64,000 nucleotides of DNA from a virus: IMG/VR virus record IMGVR_UViG_3300017917_001342, positions 311,669 through 375,668 of that record; one strand, written 5' to 3'. The position numbers and the translations under genes are program-made. Positions 1 through 8,577 of this stretch are shown piece after piece (the stretch's first letter is position 1; each line of letters begins with the position of its first letter). The notes beneath the pieces are model-generated. The model was not told the origin of the DNA and searched no databases. It worked only from the letters and a program-made list of their open reading frames with translations.

Positions 1-50
1 GCTGGGTACCGCCCCCAGGTCCAGAACGTGTTCCGTTTGCTTCAACGTTA
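1..50 (-). ncRNA. Possible tmRNA acceptor-type RNA, cut by window edge
   Basis: On the minus strand this GC-rich patch follows directly after a late promoter and has no open frame. It holds GGAC, then a 5-bp stem CTGGG/CCCAG (positions 14-18 with 2-6) closing a 7-base loop. This is the layout of the T-arm near the 3' end of tmRNA. The loop GGCGGTA is not the canonical T-loop, and the CCA end would lie outside the window. It could instead be an mRNA leader with a hairpin. Confidence 0.3.
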
Positions 51-55
51 CAGTG

Positions 56-63
56 TATTTATA
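56..63 (-). promoter_or_regulatory. T4-type late promoter (TATAAATA)
   Basis: Exact TATAAATA on the minus strand, just past the stop of the small gene at 67-198. The predicted start is near position 49-50, so the transcript is the GC-rich structured stretch running off the left edge. Confidence 0.7.
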
Positions 64-66
64 GCT

Positions 67-198
67 TCACTTTTTTGGTTTGTCAACTGGTGTTTTTTCT
101 AACTTCTTGTCTTGCTTAGTCTGTTCTTCTAAACATTCTGGACAAAATTCTGAACCGTATTCTGCACAATCTTTACAATGGTCTTTTTCTTTTTTCAT
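67..198 (-). CDS. Small zinc-ribbon-like protein (43 aa)
   Basis: A 43-residue, very lysine- and glutamate-rich protein with two CxxC pairs (C8/C11 and C19/C22), which suggests a small zinc-binding knuckle. Its ATG overlaps the stop of the gene before it (ATGA), so the two are probably translationally coupled. The tail after residue 26 is polar and probably disordered. No family is recognised; the role is unknown. The case for a real gene is the coupling, the Cys pairs and the late promoter beginning just after its stop. Confidence 0.6.
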   Translation of the reverse strand: MKKEKDHCKDCAEYGSEFCPECLEEQTKQDKKLEKTPVDKPKK

Positions 199-410
199 AG
201 TGCGGCCTTACGCTTTTCTATCATAAATGCAGTTGCACAAGCAGGACCACAAAATCCTGCTTGATACTCAGTTAAATGGTATAATGGCGCATAATAAGAT
301 CGTTTACTAACATCGAATGTATGTAACATTGTAGTAGTAGGATTGCCGCAGTGACTACAGGCCTGTCCTTCCGACCATACCATTACATCAGTTCGAGGTG
401 TCGTAAACAT
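195..410 (-). CDS. Small Cys-rich protein, probable zinc finger (71 aa)
   Basis: A 71-residue protein with CxxC (C18, C21) followed by CxxxC (C54, C58), which looks like one treble-clef or zinc-ribbon site. No membrane segment or signal peptide is visible. The start codon shares one base with the upstream stop (TAATG), and its stop overlaps the next start by 4 bases, so it sits inside a coupled chain of small genes. Function not recognised; small zinc proteins in T4-like phages often act on transcription or nucleic acids, but nothing here shows that. Confidence 0.7.
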   Translation of the reverse strand: MFTTPRTDVMVWSEGQACSHCGNPTTTMLHTFDVSKRSYYAPLYHLTEYQAGFCGPACATAFMIEKRKAAL

Positions 411-748
411 TATCTAACTAGTCCAGTCTGTCTAGCACTTGGTACTGCTAATCCAGTTGTGTTGGTGATATAGCTGTTTTTTGCGTTTTCTTCTGACAGT
501 GTGATAGTAATCACATGCTGCATACTGATTTTGAGTTTGGCATCAGGTTGGCCGCTAAACAAGAATGTTGGCAACATTTGCAATTGATATTGCTGTGTTT
601 GCGGATCAACACCTAGTGTAAGTACCAATGGTTTGGTAATGGTAATTGAATCACTTGTAGAATCAACTACTTTTGCAACAACTTCGTCGCCTGTGACCAT
701 TTTTATGGTACAAACGTCATCATTTTTCCATGATCGTTCTAATAGCAT
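410..748 (-). CDS. Sm-like (LSm-type) small protein (112 aa)
   Basis: Residues 19-41 read as the Sm-type beta pattern (TGDEVVAKVV, then SITITKP), followed by a variable loop and a second set of strands (MQHVITITL). Similar LSm-like small proteins are common in T4-like marine phages, where no role is established. It starts after a good ribosome site (AGGAGA) and is the first gene of a three-gene coupled chain ending at the late promoter at 56-63. RNA binding would be an inference from the fold only. Confidence 0.7.
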   Translation of the reverse strand: MLLERSWKNDDVCTIKMVTGDEVVAKVVDSTSDSITITKPLVLTLGVDPQTQQYQLQMLPTFLFSGQPDAKLKISMQHVITITLSEENAKNSYITNTTGLAVPSARQTGLVR

Positions 749-800
749 ATGGTTCTCCTATATTGCTTTAGTGTGCAATACTATTGGATATTATGCAAGA

Positions 801-1736
801 TCAAATTAATGGTTTGTCATATTCAGCAGGAACAGGCCATGCTCTTCCTACAAACGAAACATCACTTAAACTATATTTTGAAGTAGTTACAGACTGACCT
901 TGGTTACCACCAGTGCAGTATAAAATACCATTATCAATATAACGTATAAATGACACATGACTAAAGCTAAACCATACAACGTCATTTCTGCGCCACGATG
1001 CTACGTCTCTTACATTCATTCTAGTACAATCCCAGCTTTGAGAATAGGCTTTAGAAGCTAGACTATTGAGATAATTTGTACCAGATGCTTTTAACACAAG
1101 ACCAACAAATGCAGCACACCACGGAACTTGGTCGCCAGGCTGGCGGGCACCCGGACCAGGATATGCACGATCAAGAACATCTTTTGGATATCCTACCTGT
1201 AAAAATGCATTCATGATATTTGGATTAGATGGATAATTTGGCGCAACTGATCCTGCTGGAGTCTGTTCTCTCCATGCACCAGATTCTGCTTCTTTCAAGC
1301 ACTGATTAAGATAATTTTCGACTCGACCCCAAACAGTGTCACCTGGTGCTAATTGTATAGGGCTTCCTAAATTTTCTGGGTTACCAACCGGGTCGTTAGG
1401 ATCACCTGTTCCATTGGGAATAGCATCGCCGCCGATAGTAGAAACAGTTTGTCCTGCATAATCGCCTGCAACACTTTGAGAAACATAGGGGTTTAATGCT
1501 GCAAACTGTTGTGTTGCAGCATAATTGTCTTTTTGACTTTGATTTGGTGCATAATCATCAACTGGTGGTGCAGCTGGCATTGACAATGCACTAAGTGAGC
1601 TATTGCCAGTGACTGCTTCCTTCCATAATGCCACAGGTACGTTATTGATAAACACGTTTGGACTGCTATAAACATCCTTGACACCTGGATCAATAACGTT
1701 TAACGCTTGCGGTACACTGCGTCTTATATATGGCAT
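801..1736 (-). CDS. CHAP-like (TIGR02594-type) cell-wall hydrolase with PAAR-like N-terminus
   Basis: A 311-residue probable virion-associated peptidoglycan hydrolase. The C-terminal third resembles TIGR02594/NlpC-CHAP enzymes: VPWCAAFV with the likely nucleophile C207, SHVSF with H260, and GGNQG with N278 as a plausible third residue. The first 40 residues (SPNVFINNVPVALW) resemble the opening of PAAR-type spike proteins, and residues 45-130 are a Pro/Asn/Gly-rich linker. This layout suggests a tail-tip or baseplate hydrolase that opens the cell wall during entry. A lysis role is possible, but no holin or signal peptide is next to it. Start chosen for a strong TAGGAG site. Confidence 0.75.
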   Translation of the reverse strand: MPYIRRSVPQALNVIDPGVKDVYSSPNVFINNVPVALWKEAVTGNSSLSALSMPAAPPVDDYAPNQSQKDNYAATQQFAALNPYVSQSVAGDYAGQTVSTIGGDAIPNGTGDPNDPVGNPENLGSPIQLAPGDTVWGRVENYLNQCLKEAESGAWREQTPAGSVAPNYPSNPNIMNAFLQVGYPKDVLDRAYPGPGARQPGDQVPWCAAFVGLVLKASGTNYLNSLASKAYSQSWDCTRMNVRDVASWRRNDVVWFSFSHVSFIRYIDNGILYCTGGNQGQSVTTSKYSLSDVSFVGRAWPVPAEYDKPLI

Positions 1737-1755
1737 CGGCTAACTCCTACAACAA

Positions 1756-2031
1756 TTACTTATTGTTGGAATTTTGCAAATATACCACTAATTGATCATG
1801 GCCGCCTATATATTCACCGTCTAACCAAATCTGTGGTACAGTGCGAGCGTTTGGTGCTGCTTCTAGCAGTGCTTCTCTAGTGGTCCAACTTTGATTTTCA
1901 TGTAGATTCCTATTGTCTGGGCCGTTTACAGCTATGATTTTTTCTTCATAGGAAATATTTCTACTACTCATTAGGTTTTTTGCCCTTATGCAATATGGGC
2001 AATTGTCTTTTGTATATATTATTGCATGCAT
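1756..2031 (-). CDS. nrdC: Glutaredoxin
   Basis: A 91-residue complete glutaredoxin. It has the dithiol active site CPYC (C11-C14), the cis-proline motif TVP (64-66) and the glutathione-site GG..D (76-79). Such proteins reduce the C-terminal cysteine pair of class I ribonucleotide reductase. It lies in the same minus-strand run as nrdA and nrdB, separated only by a glycosyltransferase gene, which supports that role. The T4 counterpart is nrdC; the exact orthology is inferred. Ribosome site AAGGAA before the ATG. Confidence 0.9.
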   Translation of the reverse strand: MHAIIYTKDNCPYCIRAKNLMSSRNISYEEKIIAVNGPDNRNLHENQSWTTREALLEAAPNARTVPQIWLDGEYIGGHDQLVVYLQNSNNK

Positions 2032-2045
2032 CTGTTAAATTCCTT

Positions 2046-2735
2046 TTACTCATTATGTTTACGGTGTACAAGTGTGCCGTTTTCATCAACATCTATCCAC
2101 ACTGCATCAGGTGGTATTGGTAAGCCGGCGTGTTTATAGTGCCATGCCCATTTTGTTACATATGCAACAGTTGGTTCGTCGCATCGTACAATGTTAAGTC
2201 CGCATTTAAACATAGCTTTTGCAAAATGCCTATCACTCCATAGACGCTGAGTTGGATCAACAACCCACGTGGTCATAAGGTGCATAGCTTTGCTAGTAAC
2301 AAACCAACTATTAGTATCTACCATATTTTCGCCATTGCTTTCTACCCTGTCAACATACATAGGAGTACAATCTTGCGAATAAATGGTCCTTGTAGCAACT
2401 ACAGCAGCGGCCTTACTGTCTTCAATAACTTTTACCATTGTGTCTATGTGATGTGGTTCGTACCAATTGTCGGCATCAAGAAACGCAACTGCATCATAGC
2501 CTCGACTAAATGCACTAAGCGCACCCAATGCTCTAGGTGTAGCGCCTGCATCATTGTGTGAATGAGGTAAAACCATGTGTTCAGCAAACCTATAAAGTGG
2601 ATCCAATTGTTTTGGATGGCCGTCTGCTACCATAATGTGTGTAACAGGATATGTTTGCGAATTGACACTAGACATGCAGCGGTTAAGCTGCATGTCTGTT
2701 TCTTTATAGTAAGGTGTAACTACTGCTATTCTCAT
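2046..2735 (-). CDS. Family 2 glycosyltransferase
   Basis: A 229-residue GT-A-fold enzyme. The N-terminus MRIAVVTPYYK is the nucleotide-sugar-binding strand, CMSSVNSQTYP is the GT2 helix, and FLDADNWY (D87-A-D89) is the DxD metal site. It probably transfers a sugar from a nucleotide donor to a phage or cell-surface acceptor. The donor and acceptor cannot be read from sequence. Its ATG shares a base with the nrdB stop, so it sits, oddly, inside the nucleotide-reduction operon between nrdB and glutaredoxin. Confidence 0.85.
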   Translation of the reverse strand: MRIAVVTPYYKETDMQLNRCMSSVNSQTYPVTHIMVADGHPKQLDPLYRFAEHMVLPHSHNDAGATPRALGALSAFSRGYDAVAFLDADNWYEPHHIDTMVKVIEDSKAAAVVATRTIYSQDCTPMYVDRVESNGENMVDTNSWFVTSKAMHLMTTWVVDPTQRLWSDRHFAKAMFKCGLNIVRCDEPTVAYVTKWAWHYKHAGLPIPPDAVWIDVDENGTLVHRKHNE

Positions 2736-3862
2736 TACAAAACAAAGTCTTTAAAACTATTAGCATCGAGGTCTTGTTTGATACCACCACTTACGTAACT
2801 GGTAATTTCAGTTTCTTGCGGCGCAACCTGTACATCAGCATTTGATATCCACTTTTGCGTCCACGGCAACGGATTGCTACCACCCTTGTATCGCTGAGGT
2901 AGTCCTACTGCGGCCATACGTTTTGCTGCAATATGTTCTACATACTCTGATAGTAATTGATGATTGAGTCCGATCATGCTACCACCTTTGAACAGATATT
3001 CAGCCCAACGCTTTTCCTGTTCAACTGCATCTTCGAAAAGTTTGATAGCCATAGGCTGGCATTCAATTTCAATCTTAGCGTAATCAGGATCGTCCTTTGG
3101 CAGCAGCTTGAGCAGTGTCTGTGTACTAGCTAGATGCAGATTTTCATCGCGACAGATGAATTTGATAATCTTTGCATTGCCTTCCATCTTTTTCAATTCA
3201 GCAAATGCCCAGCTACATGCAAAGCTAACATAGAAACGAACACCTTCAAGGATGTTTACACTCATCAGTGCTAGCCACAGTTTCTTCTTCATTTCGTAAA
3301 GATCAACTGTGATCGTTTTTCCATTTACAGTGTGTGTACCTTCGCCTAGCATATTGTACCAATTGATAAGTTCAATTAGTTCATCGTAGTTCTTAGAGAT
3401 ATCATCAGCACAGTCAACGATCTCTTGAATGTCCATCATTTCATCAAAGATTTTACTTGGATTTGCATAGACATTTCTAATGATATGAGTGTAGCTACGA
3501 CTATGAATAGTTTCACTAAATGTCCAAGTTGTGATCCAATTTTCAAGTTCTGGTAGACTGCAAATTGGACCAAATGCTACACTAGGTGCCCGACCCTGCA
3601 CACTGTCTAGTAGAATTTGACGCTTGAGGTTACTGGTGAAAATATGCTGTTCGTGTTCGGTTAAATCTTTAAAGTCTTTTGCATCACGCAGAATATCAAC
3701 TTCTGTTGGTAGCCAGAAGAAGCCCAGCTGACTTTCGGTTAGTTTATCAAAAGTCTTGTACTTCATAGTATCATAGCGTTGAATAGTGACACCGCCATTG
3801 GGATCAAGAAATGCAAGGCTCTTAGTGTGGTCGGAACGGTTAGTAACGTCAAAAACGCTCAT
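2735..3862 (-). CDS. nrdB: Ribonucleotide reductase class Ia, small subunit
   Basis: A 375-residue R2 protein, the usual length, and close to E. coli NrdB in sequence. It carries the di-iron ligands and radical tyrosine in the family block: LLDSVQG (D86), FSETIHSRSY with E117, H120 and the radical Y124, then later ligand sites such as RDENLH. The C-terminus (DFVL) fits the tail that docks on NrdA. It makes the tyrosyl radical used by NrdA to reduce ribonucleotides for phage DNA synthesis. It lies 58 bases after nrdA with its own AGAGGA site. No intron or inserted domain is seen. Confidence 0.97.
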   Translation of the reverse strand: MSVFDVTNRSDHTKSLAFLDPNGGVTIQRYDTMKYKTFDKLTESQLGFFWLPTEVDILRDAKDFKDLTEHEQHIFTSNLKRQILLDSVQGRAPSVAFGPICSLPELENWITTWTFSETIHSRSYTHIIRNVYANPSKIFDEMMDIQEIVDCADDISKNYDELIELINWYNMLGEGTHTVNGKTITVDLYEMKKKLWLALMSVNILEGVRFYVSFACSWAFAELKKMEGNAKIIKFICRDENLHLASTQTLLKLLPKDDPDYAKIEIECQPMAIKLFEDAVEQEKRWAEYLFKGGSMIGLNHQLLSEYVEHIAAKRMAAVGLPQRYKGGSNPLPWTQKWISNADVQVAPQETEITSYVSGGIKQDLDANSFKDFVL

Positions 3863-3920
3863 TTAAAATCCTCTTTAATGTAAGTTATTATGCCGAATAG
3901 TTTGTCAGTTGCCAACCATC

Positions 3921-6233
3921 TTAGATGGTACAGCTTTCACAATTTGCATCATCTAGCGAACCACTTGGTAAGTCAACTTCCAACATCTTGTTTACATTCA
4001 CTTCTTCTTGTCCGTCAAATGTATTGAAGTAGTAAAGCTGTTTGCCGCCGTACTTATAGAACATCAATACATGCTTGATCAGTTCAGTAAGTGGAATCTT
4101 AGTATCTGGATAATGTTGTGGGTTGTAACTGGTGTTAACACTGATACCTTGATCTACATATTTTTGTAGAACTCCGCAAATTTTAAGATAGCCTTCAGGT
4201 GTTTTTTGATCCCATAGCAATTCATACTTGTTTTTCAAACGACGGAATTCTGGTACAACCTGCTTGAGTACACCATGTTTGCTAGTCTTTACAGAAACAT
4301 AGCTGCGCGGTGGCTCAATGCCGTTGGTTGCGTTTGCAATCTGCGCACTGGTTTCGCTAGGCATAATTGCCATTAGTGTACTATTGCGAATTCCCACTAC
4401 TTTGAGATCTTCACGAAGTTCTTCCCATGGCATGCGTTCTTGATGCGATACCAGTTCGTCGACATCGCGCTTGCGAGTATCGATTGGCAATATGCCACGA
4501 CCGTATTTGGTTTCGTTACTCTTAGGACATGCACCTTTGGTTCTGGCAAGGTCAACACTGGCTTTGATTAGGTAATAGCTCATTGCTTCCATGTATTCGT
4601 CAACCAGTGCTAATGCAGCAGGATCACTATAACTGAGATTGTTCTTAGCTAGCCAATAGGCAAAGTTAATGATACCAACACCGAGTGGTCGACGGTTCAT
4701 TGTGCTGATTTTGCCGGCCATAACAGGATAATCTTGATAATCAAGTAGATTGTCAAGCGCCATTACTGCTAGTTTGCAAGGCTTTTCAAAGTCAGCAGGG
4801 CTCTTAATATTACCCCAATTGATTGCACTTAGAGTACAAAGGCTAATTTCGCCTTCTGTATCATTAATGTTGTTGAGCGGTTTAGTTGGCAAATCAATTT
4901 CAGCACAGAGATTACTCTGACGGATCGGCGCAACGCTTTCGATAAATGATCCATGCATATTTGCATTGTCAACATTTTGTAGATAGATACGACCGGTGTT
5001 TTTGCGTTCTTCTATGAAGCTGCTGAATAGTTCAATGGCTGGTATGGTTTTCTTTCGAATCTTCTTATTTTTCTCTGCGTTTTCATAGAGTTCTCTAAAC
5101 AACTCTTGGTCTGCAAAGAATGCATCATATAGACCAGGAACGTCGTTTGGTGAGAACAGTGTAATATCGCGTCCTGTTGTCAAACGTTCGTAAAACAGTT
5201 TATTAAATTGTACGCCATAGTCCATATGACGAACGCGATTGTCTTCTGTACCACGATTGTTTTTTAGCACAAGCAGGTCTTCTATTTCGTAATGCCATAT
5301 TGGGAAATACAATGTTGCTGCGCCATTGCGAACTCCGCCTTGACTGCAACTACGCACAGCAGCTTGGAACATTTTATAAAAACTGATAACACCGGTATGA
5401 CTTGCATCACCGTTGCGTATCTGACTGCCGATGGCGCGAATACTGCCGCCACCGATACCAATACCTGCTTTTTGGCTAACGTACTTTACAATAGCACTGG
5501 TAGTCGCATTGATACTGTCTAGACTATCGCCTGTTTCAATTAATACGCATGAACTAAACTGTCGCTGTGGTGTACGAACGCCTGACATGATTGGTGTTGG
5601 CAAACTGATGTCATGCTTACTAATTGCATCGTAGTAGTCTTTTACAATTTGCATACGAGTGTTGCGGTCATGGTTGATAAACAGTGTTGCAGCGATCAAC
5701 GCATAGGCTATTTGCGGAGTTTCTTTAATTTCACCGGTGACACGGTTTTGTACCAAATACTTGCCGCGCATCTGTTCCATTGCAACATAGGTAAGAGCCA
5801 TATCCCTGTCGTGATCGATGAAACGGTTGATTTGTTCCCATTCACTATCGCTATACTTTTCAAGTAATTCTTTATCGTAAAAACCGTCTTGTGTATTCTT
5901 AACAACAAGATCTTTGATATGCCAAGGTTGATACTGCCCGTATACGTCTTTTCTAAGATGGTAGTTAACTAGTCTGCCTGCTACATATTGATAGTTTGGA
6001 GTTTCTTCACTGATGAGATCAGCAGCAGCTTTGATCAGTGTTTCTTGCATTGTAACAGTTTTGATGTTTTGATAGAACTGTATTTGGCTGCGAATTTCAA
6101 CTTCGCTTGCACTTACACCGCTAATGCCTTCAGTTGCCCAAAACACAACTTTGTGCATTTTATCAAGATCTAACGGTTCTCGACGACCGTCTCGTTTCGT
6201 AACCATAATATCTGGTCGATGTGTTGCTGCCAT
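3921..6233 (-). CDS. nrdA: Ribonucleotide reductase class Ia, large subunit
   Basis: About 770 residues, the family length. An ATP-cone is visible at the N-terminus (VTKRDGRREPLDLDK). The catalytic block SNLCAEIDLPTKPL holds the thiyl-radical cysteine and glutamate, MNRRPLGVGI and TGRIYLQNVDN are typical NrdA motifs, and the C-terminal CESC pair is the shuttle recharged by glutaredoxin. It reduces ribonucleoside diphosphates. I prefer the ATG at 6231-6233 because GGAG lies 9 bases before it. An in-frame ATG 15 bases upstream (6248) is possible but has a weak ribosome site. Confidence 0.96.
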   Translation of the reverse strand: MAATHRPDIMVTKRDGRREPLDLDKMHKVVFWATEGISGVSASEVEIRSQIQFYQNIKTVTMQETLIKAAADLISEETPNYQYVAGRLVNYHLRKDVYGQYQPWHIKDLVVKNTQDGFYDKELLEKYSDSEWEQINRFIDHDRDMALTYVAMEQMRGKYLVQNRVTGEIKETPQIAYALIAATLFINHDRNTRMQIVKDYYDAISKHDISLPTPIMSGVRTPQRQFSSCVLIETGDSLDSINATTSAIVKYVSQKAGIGIGGGSIRAIGSQIRNGDASHTGVISFYKMFQAAVRSCSQGGVRNGAATLYFPIWHYEIEDLLVLKNNRGTEDNRVRHMDYGVQFNKLFYERLTTGRDITLFSPNDVPGLYDAFFADQELFRELYENAEKNKKIRKKTIPAIELFSSFIEERKNTGRIYLQNVDNANMHGSFIESVAPIRQSNLCAEIDLPTKPLNNINDTEGEISLCTLSAINWGNIKSPADFEKPCKLAVMALDNLLDYQDYPVMAGKISTMNRRPLGVGIINFAYWLAKNNLSYSDPAALALVDEYMEAMSYYLIKASVDLARTKGACPKSNETKYGRGILPIDTRKRDVDELVSHQERMPWEELREDLKVVGIRNSTLMAIMPSETSAQIANATNGIEPPRSYVSVKTSKHGVLKQVVPEFRRLKNKYELLWDQKTPEGYLKICGVLQKYVDQGISVNTSYNPQHYPDTKIPLTELIKHVLMFYKYGGKQLYYFNTFDGQEEVNVNKMLEVDLPSGSLDDANCESCTI

Positions 6234-6331
6234 AATCTGTATCTCCATTCTTACTATTTTTGTATCGGCGTTCGCTTGGCTAGCGATGGTTTATTTAAGA
6301 CTTTAAAAATTCCAAAAGCAATGCAGTAGAC

Positions 6332-6346
6332 GCAACACAGTGTTGC
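6332..6346. repeat. Palindrome GCAACAC-A-GTGTTGC
   Basis: A 7-bp perfect inverted repeat around one base, in the leader or promoter region of nrdA. It could be a protein-binding site or an RNA hairpin. Confidence 0.6.
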
Positions 6347-6366
6347 ATCTATTAAAGCTATATCAC

Positions 6367-6400
6367 TACGTTAACGATGCAGAGTGTTGCTGTTAACGTA
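6367..6400. repeat. 9-bp inverted repeat TACGTTAAC / GTTAACGTA
   Basis: Perfect 9-bp arms at 6367-6375 and 6392-6400, with a 16-base spacer that itself contains GATGCA and GTGTTGC, echoing the palindrome 20 bases away. It looks like an operator or structured leader for nrdA. Confidence 0.6.
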
Positions 6401-6453
6401 TTGAAAATTATTATCTATTTTTTGCGTTTGACAGTAATTTAAGGTACAACTGA

Positions 6454-6966
6454 TCAGCATGTGTAATTGCTTTCCATCCATGATTGTGTTTCCTCAATTT
6501 GTCGTAGGCTAGAATTATAATTATACATCTGGCGATATTCTAAGTCACTCTCGTTGTCAAAATTTGACAAAATTCCGTGACGTAGACCTAGTAACCATTT
6601 GTTGTCAACAACACATACTAGTTGTTCTGTGCTGTATTTTCTATTAATAACCACCGCTAGTGATAAACGATTGCCAGACCATCTGCGATCGTCAGAATAC
6701 AATAATGTATAGAACATACATAGACTAATAGTGTTAACGTCAAAGTCTTTGTTTTCGATTAACTCCCAGGGATCAGACCAAGTTGAACAATCTGTGTAGT
6801 CGATAACACGTTCACTGAGTGGTGCAGATTTCCACCAGTCGATTACAAGTTTAAATTGTTGTTCGTCGGTCAAATCAGTAGTAAGACTTTTGCGCAGTTC
6901 TCGCCATTGATGTCGCAGTTCTGTAGGATGTAGAAGGAAATGATTGTGCATAGGTATTGGTTGCAC
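6454..6966 (-). CDS. Unknown protein next to tail-fibre gene (about 170 aa)
   Basis: A hypothetical protein of about 170 residues rich in Trp, Tyr and His, with no recognised domain, signal peptide or membrane helix. The first in-frame start is a GTG at 6964-6966, directly after a GGAGG run. An ATG five codons later (start 6951) is more distant from the same site, so the exact start is uncertain. It begins 12 bases after the tail-fibre stop, so it is co-transcribed from the late promoter at 8544-8551. Small genes in this place often encode fibre chaperones or attachment proteins; that is only a guess here. Confidence 0.7.
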   Translation of the reverse strand: MQPIPMHNHFLLHPTELRHQWRELRKSLTTDLTDEQQFKLVIDWWKSAPLSERVIDYTDCSTWSDPWELIENKDFDVNTISLCMFYTLLYSDDRRWSGNRLSLAVVINRKYSTEQLVCVVDNKWLLGLRHGILSNFDNESDLEYRQMYNYNSSLRQIEETQSWMESNYTC

Positions 6967-6978
6967 CCCTCCAGGTTA

Positions 6979-8517
6979 TTATGTTGTCCAATATGTTGTT
7001 ATAAAACTCATCATACCGTTTGTTGATCCGGTACTAGTGTATCGTATCACTATGTTGTTTCCAGAAACTATTGCTCCAAAAACCACTGATTCACTAGTAT
7101 TCAGCTCATTGCTGGTATCAGTTAACTGTACTGTCACAGTATCGGAAATAATAGATAACCTTCCATTTTTTCTATATGATCCCAATGAAAGAGAATAATC
7201 TACCCAAGCTGTTAACATGTTGGTTGCTGTTAGCAAACTAAATGTTATACCTGTAGAAGCATTGGTTTGTCCAGGTAATATAGTCGCAGTATCAGGAGTA
7301 GGATTAGTGTTGGTAAATTCTATTAATTGTGCATCAAATATTACATTTGTTGAAGGTGATCCATTGTACACATATAGTGATGGGTTTATTTGATCAAATA
7401 CATCACCTATACTAGAACAACTTGATGTAGCGTTACTCCAATATATAGCATAGCGATTATATTCGTTGCCAACATCAACGTAGTTGTTGTTGCTACTGGT
7501 AATACCTTCTCCAGTAGTTGTGGCATATAAACCATATGAATCTATGGCACGGAATATGCTGTTGCTAATCTTTACATAGCTCGGACCAGAATCAGCACCT
7601 TCTATCAATCCAATACCAGTGTAGCATGTTACAAACGAAGAATTGGTTACATTTACAAAACGTATAGGATCTTCCGAATACAATCCAAACGCAACATTGT
7701 TAACAACAATGTTGTTAAAATTAAGATATTCAGTTGAAGTAGCAGTACCTATGCTCTCTACAGTAATACCGTTTCCGGTACTATTAAATGCATCGCCCGG
7801 TTGCCATGCGCCTATTAACTTACAATTGTCCATGTTGGTATTAGTACATCTCTGTAGCAATACCATTGTGTTCGGCGGATCTATACTGCTATCAAATGTA
7901 AAACCGCTAACAGTAATGTGTGTTGGTAAAATACCGCCATTTGTGCCAATATTTGCACCAGTCTGTCCTAAACTGTCAGCAGTGCGCAATACCGGACCAA
8001 CATAACCTGCTTGCAACGTTATGATAGATCTATCAATGCCATCTCCCATGAGAGTGATGTATGGATACAATTTGATTGTCGCAGTGATAAGATAATTACC
8101 TGCTGGGAAATAAATTGGATTTCTGCTTTGTGCATACGCTGCGGGATTTGCTGAAATACGTGCCCACTCATCAGCTATAGCTGCTTGAATTGCATCTGTA
8201 TCATCTGTTATACCATCGCCTACTGCACCGTAATCTTTCACGCACAGTGTATCATCGAGTATACTGCCAAGTGTGCGTATAGTAGGACCAGTTAATGCAC
8301 TTACACCAGTATCGCCAACATAGGTGTGTTTAATAATTTGGTCGTTTGGGCTCCATTGGGTAAGTACCTGACTGTTGCCAGTGTAGGTATTACCGTTACC
8401 AATGAATAGTTCTCTAGTGTCTAAACACCAGCCAAATTCTGCTTCGTTTAAGCTAGCAGGTAAATCAGCACGTAAACCTCTACGTTGCTGAATTCTACTG
8501 ATTGATATGATAGCCAT
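6979..8517 (-). CDS. Tail fibre/tailspike with right-handed beta-helix (pectate-lyase 3 type)
   Basis: A 512-residue virion protein. Residues 5-45 (SRIQQRRGLRADLP, then EFGWCLDTRELFIGNG) match the N-terminal attachment module seen in many phage fibres. From about residue 90 (VKDYGAVGDGITDDTDAI) it is a pectate-lyase-3-type parallel beta-helix with an FPAGNYLI motif, then repeated short beta rungs. The last 100 residues form a separate beta domain. It probably binds or cleaves surface glycan during adsorption; whether it is enzymatically active cannot be told. It has its own late promoter (8544-8551) and a good GGAGAAG ribosome site. Confidence 0.85.
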   Translation of the reverse strand: MAIISISRIQQRRGLRADLPASLNEAEFGWCLDTRELFIGNGNTYTGNSQVLTQWSPNDQIIKHTYVGDTGVSALTGPTIRTLGSILDDTLCVKDYGAVGDGITDDTDAIQAAIADEWARISANPAAYAQSRNPIYFPAGNYLITATIKLYPYITLMGDGIDRSIITLQAGYVGPVLRTADSLGQTGANIGTNGGILPTHITVSGFTFDSSIDPPNTMVLLQRCTNTNMDNCKLIGAWQPGDAFNSTGNGITVESIGTATSTEYLNFNNIVVNNVAFGLYSEDPIRFVNVTNSSFVTCYTGIGLIEGADSGPSYVKISNSIFRAIDSYGLYATTTGEGITSSNNNYVDVGNEYNRYAIYWSNATSSCSSIGDVFDQINPSLYVYNGSPSTNVIFDAQLIEFTNTNPTPDTATILPGQTNASTGITFSLLTATNMLTAWVDYSLSLGSYRKNGRLSIISDTVTVQLTDTSNELNTSESVVFGAIVSGNNIVIRYTSTGSTNGMMSFITTYWTT

Positions 8518-8543
8518 GAATAACTCTTCTCCGGACGGTGAGA

Positions 8544-8551
8544 TATTTATT
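8544..8551 (-). promoter_or_regulatory. Late promoter (AATAAATA) for tail-fibre gene
   Basis: A one-base variant of TATAAATA, 26 bases before the fibre ATG. The leader between them contains the GGAGAAG ribosome site. Confidence 0.6.
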
Positions 8552-8577
8552 CAAGCTAAGGTGTTTAAAATGCGCAG

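Larger units (their letters stand above)
6234..6453 (-). other. Gap upstream of nrdA with two inverted repeats
   Basis: About 200 bases without a credible gene; the longest start-to-stop frame I saw on the minus strand is 17 codons. It holds the two inverted repeats listed below and a weak sigma70-like site, TTGCTT (6316-6321) with 17-base spacing to TTAAAT (6293-6298), which could serve nrdA. The promoter call is uncertain. Confidence 0.5.

Noticed and set aside
1490-1700. Minus-strand alternate frame inside the CHAP-like gene
   Set aside because: It is a shadow of the real frame and rich in unusual residue runs, with no start signal.
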